7,719 nt of DNA from Eubacterium sp. GTDB taxonomy: Bacteria > Bacillota > Clostridia > Lachnospirales > Lachnospiraceae. The notes beneath the pieces are model-generated. The model was not told the DNA's origin. It searched no databases and worked only from the letters and a program-made list of their open reading frames with translations. Positions 1 through 5,666 of this stretch are shown here, piece after piece. The stretch is from NCBI GenBank assembly GCA_020844525.1, contig JAJGAH010000109.1:1-7719 (forward strand). The letters run 5' to 3'. The translations under genes were made by a program, and so were the position numbers. Each line of letters starts with the position of its first letter. Positions within the stretch are counted from its first letter, which is position 1.

Positions 1-278
1 ACAGTATTCTCCTCCTCCAGATCAGAAACCTTGCTCTGAAGTGCCTCATTTTCCTTTGCAAGCTCACGCGCGTTTTTCTGGCCGATTTCCTGTCCGTTCA
101 GCCAGTCACCGACCTTGTTGATCCCGGTCTGAATGGGCACCAGAAGTGTGCCTGCTGCATTGCGGATCGGCGTAACAGGAACCAGTTCACTGGCTGTCAG
201 CAATACCAGCGCAATACAGATAATGGTCAGAATAACGAGCAGATATCTGCTTTTGATATGTGTACCTTTTTTCTTCAT
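1..278 (-). CDS. mreC: Rod shape-determining protein MreC, N-terminal part (cut by window edge)
   Basis: Only the first 92 residues are inside the window; the gene continues past base 1. The protein starts with a short basic segment (MKKKGTHIKSRY), then one hydrophobic membrane helix at about residues 13-30, then an extracytoplasmic stretch that turns into a charged, heptad-like coiled coil from about residue 66 (GQKNARELAKENEALQ and onward). Helix followed by coiled coil is the standard N-terminal layout of MreC, which dimerises outside the membrane and links MreB filaments to the peptidoglycan elongation enzymes. The ATG overlaps the mreB stop as ATGA, and an AGGAAAG ribosome binding site lies inside the end of mreB about 11 bases upstream, so translation of the two is probably coupled. 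Family assignment rests on this layout and on position directly after mreB. mreD would be expected next, outside the window. Confidence 0.9.
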   Translation of the reverse strand, partial: MKKKGTHIKSRYLLVILTIICIALVLLTASELVPVTPIRNAAGTLLVPIQTGINKVGDWLNGQEIGQKNARELAKENEALQSKVSDLEEENT

Positions 279-1294
279 GTAGATGACTTCTTTCCTGGCA
301 GATATGCCCAGTGCTGCAATTCGGGGTGATTAATCAGCTCCTTGAGTCCGCAGACGGTGCTGAGTTCATAGTATCTGGACAGATTCACCGGACATCCCAG
401 TGCGTTTTCCAGAAAAGGCACGATGCCGGCGATATGGGTACTGCCGCCTGTGACATAGATACCCTCTTTCATGACATTTGCATGGATCTGCGGCGGGATG
501 CGCTCCATTATCCGATGGATTTCCGCTGCAATCTTCTGCATCTCTGATGCCACGCTGGACGTGATGTTGTAGCTGGTCACAATTCCATTTCGCGGCAGAC
601 CACTGTCCAGGTCAATGCCGCTTACCTTGCAGCCCTCATTCTTCTCCTGCCCCAGATCTGTCAGTGTGAGCTTCAGTCTCTGCGCGGTATGCTGGCTGAT
701 CACAAAGCTGTTCTTCCTCCGGACGTTATTTACAATGGAGGATGTGAAGGCCTGGCCGCCGATGGGAATCATACGGCTGATAATCACATGTTCCTTTGCG
801 ATAAAAGAAACCTCAGTGCTCTGAGCACCGATGTTAATAATCATGGAACCTCTGGTATGGTGCAGGGGAATACCGAGCGCCAGCGCATCAGCAATAGGCT
901 TTTCCAGAAGAAAGACCTGGCTTTTGCGGAAGCGCCCCTTCCGAGCAATGGTTGAATACGCTCTTTTTTCGATTTCTGTCATATCTACAGGAACCGAGAA
1001 AAACAAAAGCGGATGAAATCCGGCAAAGCCGCCGGTTCTTCCCAGCAGCGTATGCAGAATTGCTTCCATCATCAGCACGTCATTGATTCGTCCGTTACGC
1101 ATCGGAGAGATGATTCTGATATTGTCCGGTGTTTTCTCATACATAGCGTAGGCATCATTGCCGACCGCAATCACGGTGTCTTCATTACGAACCGCGATCA
1201 TATTTACTTCCTTTGTGATGGTATCATTATTCTGCTCGTAGATTTTAACCGTTCCGGTTCCCATATCTACGCCATACACATGGTTCAATGACAT
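275..1294 (-). CDS. mreB: MreB-like rod shape-determining actin homologue, divergent nucleotide pocket
   Basis: A 339-residue protein, the usual MreB length. MreB is a bacterial actin that forms membrane-associated filaments and directs lateral wall synthesis. Visible motifs: phosphate-1 loop GVDMGTGT (residues 8-15); the GNDAYAMYEKTPDNI segment (45-59), matching the GDEAKxMLGRTPxNI stretch of MreB; LLEKPIADALALGIPL (129-144), matching the catalytic-glutamate segment with Glu131 kept; phosphate-2 loop NIGAQST (154-160); and adenosine loop VTGGSTHIAGI (281-291). The phosphate-2 loop is normally DIGGGTT, so the acidic residue is Asn154 here and two glycines are changed. This suggests weaker ATP hydrolysis or a specialised paralogue (inference). 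ATG start is supported by AGGAG eight bases upstream. It follows radC by 51 bp and overlaps mreC by 4 bp, so it is the middle gene of the unit. A second, canonical mreB elsewhere in the genome is possible. Confidence 0.92.
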   Translation of the reverse strand: MSLNHVYGVDMGTGTVKIYEQNNDTITKEVNMIAVRNEDTVIAVGNDAYAMYEKTPDNIRIISPMRNGRINDVLMMEAILHTLLGRTGGFAGFHPLLFFSVPVDMTEIEKRAYSTIARKGRFRKSQVFLLEKPIADALALGIPLHHTRGSMIINIGAQSTEVSFIAKEHVIISRMIPIGGQAFTSSIVNNVRRKNSFVISQHTAQRLKLTLTDLGQEKNEGCKVSGIDLDSGLPRNGIVTSYNITSSVASEMQKIAAEIHRIMERIPPQIHANVMKEGIYVTGGSTHIAGIVPFLENALGCPVNLSRYYELSTVCGLKELINHPELQHWAYLPGKKSST

Positions 1295-1345
1295 TTTGTC
1301 AACTCCTGCTCTGCTCCGTTTTACACTTCCCGGAAATTTTTCCTG

Positions 1346-2155
1346 TCAGGGCGTTTCTGCCGCCTCATGCGATCCGGCTGATCGTGACAGCCGGTCAATA
1401 TATCCGTCATTTCGAAAGCTGAAATAAGTATGGTCTCCAATGATGATGTGATCAGATAACTCAATACCGACCAAAGACCCTGCCTTGTATAACGATTCCG
1501 TAACCATGTAATCCTCCCTGCTTGGCGCAGGATCTCCGCTGGGATGGTTATGGATCAGTACCATAAAAACAGCATGATAGGATAAGGCCTTCTGCAATAC
1601 CTCCCTGGGAGAAACAAGTGACATATTTACAGTCCCGGATGAGATCGAGGTGTCTGCAATCAGATGCAGACGGCTGTCCAGCATGACGCAGATTACTTTT
1701 TCGGTCTCCATATGGCGCATCTCTTCCATATAATATTGCGCGATGATCTCAGGATTATTAAACTGGCGGGAAGAGGAGGCACTTTCTCTGGCAATGCGTC
1801 TGGAAAGTTCACCGATACACAGAATCTGCAGTGCCTTTACCTTACCTATACCATCCAGAGCGGTCAGGTCCTGCAGCGTCAGATGATAAATACCCAGAAG
1901 CCCGTTCTGAAAACGGCAGAGCTGCAGAATTTCTTCTGCCAGCTGCAGGGAATTCTTGCCCTTTGTACCGGAACGCAGAATAATTGCAAGCAGCTCTGCA
2001 TCGGTAAGGGCCCGAGGTCCCATGCGCATTCCCTTCTCATAGGGACGTGACTGGTCCGGCATCTCCTTTATTCTGGTACCACCATAGATTTCATTTGTCT
2101 CTGGAGAAATCGGGCAGCTGTCAGGGGCCATTTCTTTTGTAGTGTTTTTTTTCAT
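1346..2155 (-). CDS. radC: RadC family JAB/JAMM-domain protein
   Basis: A 269-residue protein. An N-terminal extension of about 30 residues precedes the typical RadC opening (RPYEKGMRMGPRALTDAELL, 38-57), the segment ILRSGTKGKN (59-68), and a helix-hairpin-helix-like stretch LTALDGIGKVKALQ (97-110). The C-terminal JAB/MPN domain has the metal motif IHNHPSGDPAPSRED: His202, His204 and Asp215 are the expected zinc ligands of H-x-H-x10-D, and all are present. It ends with the usual IELSDHIIIGD segment (231-241). The family was once linked to DNA repair, but its function is unsettled; a metal-dependent hydrolase fold is expected. The ATG has AGGAG six bases upstream. It is the first gene after a strong promoter and is co-directional with mreB and mreC, an arrangement seen in many Firmicutes. 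Confidence 0.95.
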   Translation of the reverse strand: MKKNTTKEMAPDSCPISPETNEIYGGTRIKEMPDQSRPYEKGMRMGPRALTDAELLAIILRSGTKGKNSLQLAEEILQLCRFQNGLLGIYHLTLQDLTALDGIGKVKALQILCIGELSRRIARESASSSRQFNNPEIIAQYYMEEMRHMETEKVICVMLDSRLHLIADTSISSGTVNMSLVSPREVLQKALSYHAVFMVLIHNHPSGDPAPSREDYMVTESLYKAGSLVGIELSDHIIIGDHTYFSFRNDGYIDRLSRSAGSHEAAETP

Positions 2156-2208
2156 TTCTTACTCCTGTCCCATGTAAAATGTGACAAGTGATAATCCTGC
2201 GAAACATA

Positions 2209-2237
2209 ATTGTAACACATATCAAAAGAACTGTGAA
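2209..2237 (-). promoter_or_regulatory. Sigma-A type promoter of the radC-mreB-mreC unit
   Basis: On the minus strand, a -35 box TTCACA (2232-2237) and a -10 box TACAAT (2209-2214) are separated by exactly 17 bp. Each box matches the consensus at five of six positions. Transcription would begin near 2202 and leave a 5' leader of about 47 bases before the radC ATG. No riboswitch-like structure was noticed in that leader. Confidence 0.75.
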
Positions 2238-2259
2238 TGTGCAAACTGTCAAACATTCA
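2234..2259. repeat. 7-bp inverted repeat across the FAD gene stop and the radC -35 box
   Basis: TGAATGT (2234-2240) and ACATTCA (2253-2259) are perfect inverted arms around a 12-base spacer. The element covers the stop codon of the upstream FAD gene and four bases of the radC -35 box. It could be an operator for the radC-mre promoter or a weak terminator for the FAD gene. On the minus strand only a broken T stretch (TTCTTTT) follows, so a strong intrinsic terminator is unlikely. A chance match cannot be excluded. Confidence 0.35.
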
Positions 2260-3891
2260 GAATGCCTTATATATAGAAGCAATTCTTTCGGCAACCTTTA
2301 ATCCGTCCATAGCAGCAGACGTGATGCCGCCTGCATACCCTGCACCCTCTCCGCAGGGATACAGCCCGCGTATTGTGCTCTGCAGGGTATCATCGCGTAC
2401 AATCCGGACTGGCGAGGAGGTACGGCTCTCTATGCCGGACAGAAGCGTATCCCTGCCGGCAAAGCCCGGGATTTTCCGGTCAAAATCAAGAAGCCCCTGC
2501 TCCAGAGACTCTGCGATGTAATCAGGCAGAATGCTTCGGACATTGGCAGTTCGATATTCCCCTTTTGTACAGGGCGCTATGGACCCGATACCGCCTGTGC
2601 GGTTCTTCTGGAAATCCTCGAATCTCTGGATCGGGATTTTGCCCTCTCCTGCCCTGAAAGCAAGGGATTCCAGTTTGCGCTGAAAAAACATCCCATTGAG
2701 CACATCCGGCTTTCCCTCCTGATGAAATGGTTTGAAATCTTCTGGCGTTACCGATACCACTATAGCGCTGTTCGCATTCCGGGAATCTCTGGCATGATAA
2801 CTCATGCCATTTACGGCGAGCATGCCTTCCTCAGAGGAGGCGTTGACCACATAGCCGCCAGGGCACATACAGAAGGAGTAGACACCCCTCCCGTTTTTTG
2901 CACGTCCTGTGAGCTTATAGGGGGCGGCGCCAAGCATCGCGGGGGCGTCAGGCCCATACTGGTCGCGATTAATCATCGCCTGCAGATGCTCGACACGGAC
3001 ACCAGCCGCAAAAGCCTTCGGCTCCATGCGCAGATTCCTGCCTGCCAGCATTTCAAAGGTGTCTCTCGCAGAGTGGCCAATGGCCAGGACGACATTATCC
3101 GAAAAATATTCCTGTCCCTTTGCAGTACGGACACCCGTAATCATTTCTTCCCCGGTAATACCATCAGTTCTGGTAATCAGTTCCGTGACATTGGCCCGGA
3201 AATGGACCTCTCCTCCGTGCACAATAATCTGATTCCGGATATTTTCTACAATCTGTACCAGAAGGTCCGTGCCCAGATGCGGCTTATTGTCATACAGAAT
3301 ATTTTCCGGGGCGCCGGCCTGCACAAAGATCCGCAGGACTTCATGGTTCCGGCCGAACCGGTCCTTCACACCTGTATTCAGCTTTCCATCGGAAAACGTA
3401 CCGGCACCGCCTTCGCCAAACTGTACGTTGCAATCCGGATCCAGTTCTCCTGTTTTCCAGAATGTCTCAACCTTGTGTTTTCTCTCTGATGCACACGCAC
3501 CCCTCTCCAGAAGAACCGGACGATAGCCATGCATCGCAAGCTCCCAGGCACAGAACAGCCCGGCCGGGCCGCTCCCGATGATGATCGGGGGTGCAGACAG
3601 TTCCCTCTGACCACTTTCCGGAAAGGTGTAGACAGGCGGATGAAAGGCAGAAATATTCCTGTTCTTTTTCGAACGGATCAGAACATGGTTCTCTGTCTTC
3701 TGGGAGTCGAGACTGACGCTGACTGTGTAGACAAAACAAAGATCATTTTTGTCTCTGGCATCTATGGATTTCTTCAGAACTTTCAGATCGGAAATCTCTT
3801 TGGAATTTATATGAAGAAGTTTTTCTATTTTATGCAGAAGCTGTTCCCGGGTATGTGACACCGGAAGCTTCACCTGTGAAATTTGTATCAT
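2257..3891 (-). CDS. FAD/NAD(P)-dependent oxidoreductase, COG2509-like, substrate unknown
   Basis: A 544-residue flavoprotein. Residues 1-100 form a leading domain seen in this family, ahead of a Rossmann FAD-binding fold: IIIGSGPAGL (103-112) is the GxGxxG dinucleotide motif, with Glu129 at the end of strand 2 placed to bind the adenosine ribose. CNVQFGEGGAGTFSDGKL (154-171) is a strongly characteristic stretch of the uncharacterised FAD-dependent dehydrogenases of COG2509. The C-terminal LYPCGEGAGYAGGITSAAMDG (from about residue 510) is the second FAD-contacting motif, near the flavin ring. No signal peptide or membrane helix is seen, so it should be cytoplasmic. The length is normal for the family and no frameshift is visible. 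The ATG is preceded by AGGTGA at a rather short spacing of four bases. It has its own promoter and appears to be a single-gene unit. Its substrate is not known and the neighbours do not reveal it. Confidence 0.88.
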   Translation of the reverse strand: MIQISQVKLPVSHTREQLLHKIEKLLHINSKEISDLKVLKKSIDARDKNDLCFVYTVSVSLDSQKTENHVLIRSKKNRNISAFHPPVYTFPESGQRELSAPPIIIGSGPAGLFCAWELAMHGYRPVLLERGACASERKHKVETFWKTGELDPDCNVQFGEGGAGTFSDGKLNTGVKDRFGRNHEVLRIFVQAGAPENILYDNKPHLGTDLLVQIVENIRNQIIVHGGEVHFRANVTELITRTDGITGEEMITGVRTAKGQEYFSDNVVLAIGHSARDTFEMLAGRNLRMEPKAFAAGVRVEHLQAMINRDQYGPDAPAMLGAAPYKLTGRAKNGRGVYSFCMCPGGYVVNASSEEGMLAVNGMSYHARDSRNANSAIVVSVTPEDFKPFHQEGKPDVLNGMFFQRKLESLAFRAGEGKIPIQRFEDFQKNRTGGIGSIAPCTKGEYRTANVRSILPDYIAESLEQGLLDFDRKIPGFAGRDTLLSGIESRTSSPVRIVRDDTLQSTIRGLYPCGEGAGYAGGITSAAMDGLKVAERIASIYKAF

Positions 3892-3944
3892 GGAATCACC
3901 TGTATTTCCTGTGTGATGCTGGCGTAATCTGTTTATATGCGGGT

Positions 3945-3973
3945 ATTATAAGACCAGTGCTGAAAATTGGCAA
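3945..3973 (-). promoter_or_regulatory. Sigma-A type promoter of the FAD oxidoreductase gene
   Basis: On the minus strand, TTGCCA (3968-3973, five of six to the -35 consensus) and a perfect TATAAT (3945-3950) are separated by 17 bp. The start would be near 3938, giving a leader of about 47 bases. This is the best promoter match in the window and suggests steady, fairly strong expression. Confidence 0.82.
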
Positions 3974-4008
3974 ACCCAACTTATCATTGCACCACATGGA
4001 ATTTTGTA

Positions 4009-4028
4009 ATTAAAATAGATTAAAACAG
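4009..4028. repeat. Tandem 10-bp direct repeat upstream of the alcohol dehydrogenase
   Basis: ATTAAAATAG (4009-4018) is followed at once by ATTAAAACAG (4019-4028), with one mismatch. The 10-bp period places both copies on the same face of the helix, as in direct-repeat binding sites of response regulators. It lies between the divergent promoters, about 110 bp upstream of the dehydrogenase start. A regulatory role is inference; AT-rich intergenic DNA can give such repeats by chance. Confidence 0.45.
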
Positions 4029-4064
4029 ACGGGATTCACTATAAATATACTTCAGAATAATGGC

Positions 4065-4093
4065 TTTTTTCTGCTTTTCACAAGGTATACAAT
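4065..4093 (+). promoter_or_regulatory. Possible promoter of the alcohol dehydrogenase gene
   Basis: TACAAT at 4088-4093 matches the -10 consensus at five of six positions. Seventeen bases upstream there is only a T6 run (4065-4070), a poor -35 box, so an activator may be needed if this is the real promoter. Other AT-rich -10-like words lie nearby (TATAAA and TATACT around 4040-4050), also without a good -35. The start would be near 4100, about 40 bases before the ATG. Confidence 0.35.
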
Positions 4094-4125
4094 AAGAGCG
4101 ATAATTCAAAATATCATTTTCTTGT

Positions 4126-4130
4126 GGAGG
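4126..4130 (+). promoter_or_regulatory. Ribosome binding site that fixes the dehydrogenase start
   Basis: GGAGG lies eight bases before the ATG at 4139, ideal spacing. An in-frame GTG at 4124 sits just before and overlaps this site, so it cannot use it. The ATG at 4139 is therefore preferred. Confidence 0.85.
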
Positions 4131-4138
4131 TCTTAATC

Positions 4139-5311
4139 ATGGATATTTTTAACTGTTATGCACCGACCCGTGTCATTTTTGGAAGAAATGCACTGAACAG
4201 GCTGCATATGCTTCCGGCTCTTGGCAGGAAAGCGCTTCTGGTAACCAGTAACGGAAAATCCACAATCACGAATGGTTCCTTTGACAAGACTGTGGGAGAG
4301 CTGAAGGCACTTGGGGTTGATTATGTTCATTTTAACCATATTGCAGCAAACCCGGAGAATACTGCTGTAGAAGAAGGCGCAAAAATTGGACGTGCCGAGG
4401 GTGTGGACTTTGTGATTGCCCTTGGAGGCGGCTCCGTCATGGATGCTTCCAAGAGTATCGCCATGCTGATTCCACAGCATACAGATACACTCTGGGATTT
4501 TGCAAATTCACCGGCTGGCGGCAAGCAGATGCCTGCAGAAAAATCTCTGCCCTGGATCGCCATCACGACCTCCGCAGGAACCGGATCAGAGGTAGATGCG
4601 ACCAGTGTGATTTCCAATCCCGGTGCCCATGAGAAAATCGGTGTCAGCGGCTGTTCCTTTGCGACATATGCTATTGTTGACCCGGAGCTGATGCGGACGG
4701 TTCCGCCGAAGTTCACGGCTTATCAGGGGTTTGATGCCCTCTTCCATTCTCTTGAGGGTTATATCAGCTGCAAGCACAACCTGATGAGTGAGATGGTTGA
4801 GCGCACTGCAATTGAAAATATCGGAAAATATCTTCCAAGAGCTGTCAAAGATGGAAATGACATGGAGGCGAGGGAAAAGGTGGCTTTCGCCAATACACTT
4901 TCCGGTTACTCTATGGTATACGCATCCTGTACATCAGAGCACAGTATGGAGCACGCGATGAGCGCTTATCATACCGGACTGCCCCATGGAGCCGGTCTGA
5001 TTATGCTCTCTCTGGAATACTTCCGCTTCTGGATCGACAAACACATCTGTGATGACCGCTTTATCGATATGGCAAGATTCCTTGGAAAAACAGATGCGAA
5101 CAAACCGGAGGATTTTCTGGATGCCCTTGCTGAGCTGCAGCGCGCATGTGGAGTTGATGACCTGAAGATGTCTGACTATGGGATCAAAAAGGAAGACGCC
5201 ATGACGCTGGCAAAGAATGCGCGTGCTACGATGTATCGCCTCTTTGTTGCGGATCCTGCTGAGACAACAGATGAAGAAATTGCGGGGATCTATGAACGCG
5301 CTTACAGATAA
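4139..5311 (+). CDS. Iron-containing (group III) alcohol dehydrogenase
   Basis: A 390-residue cytoplasmic enzyme of the Fe-ADH/butanol dehydrogenase family, usual length, expected to interconvert an aldehyde and an alcohol with NAD(P)H in fermentation. Motifs: the dinucleotide-binding loop GGGSVMDASKSIA (96-108); TTSAGTGSEVDATSVI (143-158); and the metal ligands of the family, Asp199 and His203 in GFDALFHSLEGY, His268 in SEHSMEH, and His283 in LPHG, all present. The position that is Asp in NAD-specific relatives such as FucO (TD after the first strand) is Ser37 here, in VTSNGKSTITNG (35-46). That resembles the GxGS-type loop of butanol dehydrogenases, hinting at NADP(H) use (inference). The physiological substrate cannot be read from the sequence: butanol, ethanol, propanediol or an aldehyde detoxification role are all possible. 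It stands alone and is divergent from the FAD oxidoreductase, with which it shares a 247-bp control region. Confidence 0.93.
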   Translation: MDIFNCYAPTRVIFGRNALNRLHMLPALGRKALLVTSNGKSTITNGSFDKTVGELKALGVDYVHFNHIAANPENTAVEEGAKIGRAEGVDFVIALGGGSVMDASKSIAMLIPQHTDTLWDFANSPAGGKQMPAEKSLPWIAITTSAGTGSEVDATSVISNPGAHEKIGVSGCSFATYAIVDPELMRTVPPKFTAYQGFDALFHSLEGYISCKHNLMSEMVERTAIENIGKYLPRAVKDGNDMEAREKVAFANTLSGYSMVYASCTSEHSMEHAMSAYHTGLPHGAGLIMLSLEYFRFWIDKHICDDRFIDMARFLGKTDANKPEDFLDALAELQRACGVDDLKMSDYGIKKEDAMTLAKNARATMYRLFVADPAETTDEEIAGIYERAYR

Positions 5312-5379
5312 AGAGTTCGCGAGAACCTGGGAATGTGCTTGCACAGGATAAATATGATATTGAATATATACATATTTGT

Positions 5380-5472
5380 GAAATTGTCTTGAAATCCTCA
5401 CGGTTTCGACACGCAAGAAGTACTAAGGTTCTTCTGACATGTCTGCAAATGTTCGGATTTCAAGACAATTTC
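5380..5472. repeat. 93-bp element with perfect 18-bp terminal inverted repeats
   Basis: GAAATTGTCTTGAAATCC (5380-5397) and its exact reverse complement GGATTTCAAGACAATTTC (5455-5472) flank a 57-bp core. The core has further symmetry: AGAAG (5416-5420) with CTTCT (5431-5435), GACA (5408-5411) with TGTC (5440-5443), and the palindrome GACATGTC (5436-5443). As RNA it could fold into a long, interrupted hairpin. No target-site duplication is evident at the ends and no promoter is convincing inside. Candidates are a miniature transposon-like element, a structured RNA or terminator-like 3' end of the dehydrogenase transcript, or a small invertible segment. An 18-bp perfect match at this distance is very unlikely by chance. 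Confidence 0.85.
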
Positions 5473-5541
5473 TAAAGCGCTTACTTTTTGACCTTTAATA
5501 TCATCACAATCAAAATCACCGCAATAGATAATTGCACAGTG

Positions 5542-5579
5542 AAACAGGCAGGGATTTCATCTGAAATCTCTGCCTGTTT
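5542..5579. terminator. Probable bidirectional transcription terminator
   Basis: Two 17-base arms (5542-5558 and 5563-5579) pair around the four-base loop ATCT, with 16 Watson-Crick pairs and one G-U. The outer part is AAACAGGCAG/CTGCCTGTTT, an A-rich foot opposite a T-rich foot. The T stretch after the stem is short on both strands (TTTGTT on plus, TTTC on minus), so efficiency is uncertain. The place fits: it lies between convergent genes, 231 bases past the dehydrogenase stop and 88 bases past the beta-helix gene stop. Confidence 0.75.
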
Positions 5580-5592
5580 GTTATGTAATGAA

Positions 5593-5626
5593 ATTCAGGA
5601 TCATATTTCATTCGGGATCATATTTT
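5593..5626. repeat. Tandem 17-bp direct repeat
   Basis: ATTCAGGATCATATTTC (5593-5609) is followed directly by ATTCGGGATCATATTTT (5610-5626), with two mismatches in 17. It lies between the terminator hairpin and the stop of the beta-helix protein gene, so it falls in that gene's 3' untranslated region. It probably arose by local duplication; no function is evident. Confidence 0.7.
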
Positions 5627-5666
5627 TCTCAGATCTCATTTTACTGCGTTTTGAATCAGAGGTAAT

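Larger units (their letters stand above)
5312..5666. other. Repeat-rich gap between convergent genes, no credible gene
   Basis: The 355 bases between the dehydrogenase stop and the stop of the beta-helix protein gene carry no open frame with a ribosome binding site. They hold several small structures besides those listed separately: GTTC-GCGA-GAAC (5315-5326, a four-pair stem with a GNRA-type loop), AAATATG/CATATTT (5350-5356 and 5371-5377), the palindrome AAGCGCTT (5475-5482), and AATGAAAT/ATTTCATT (5587-5594 and 5605-5612). The high density of symmetry suggests RNA ends, a small structured RNA, or insertion remnants. Confidence 0.7.

Noticed and set aside
2722..3489. 255-codon plus-strand open frame opposite the FAD oxidoreductase
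   Set aside because: It is antisense to a gene with clear family motifs, has no recognisable motif itself and no convincing ribosome binding site.
4002..4027. Rex-type redox repressor site upstream of the dehydrogenase
   Set aside because: TTGTAATTAA...TTAAAACA only loosely resembles TTGTTAA-N4-TTAACAA and is not a proper palindrome.
4124..4138. Five-codon N-terminal extension of the dehydrogenase from a GTG at 4124
   Set aside because: The GTG sits at the GGAGG ribosome binding site that serves the ATG at 4139, so it has no binding site of its own.
5380..5472. Phase-variable invertible promoter
   Set aside because: The core is only 57 bp, no good -35/-10 pair is seen in either orientation, and both neighbouring genes point towards the element, so inversion could not switch them on. 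Kept only as a minor alternative.
5472..5485. AAGCGCTTAC core resembling a CcpA catabolite-response (cre) site
   Set aside because: Only part of the consensus is matched (the outer TG and CA are lost) and it lies downstream of both flanking genes, where no target promoter is seen.
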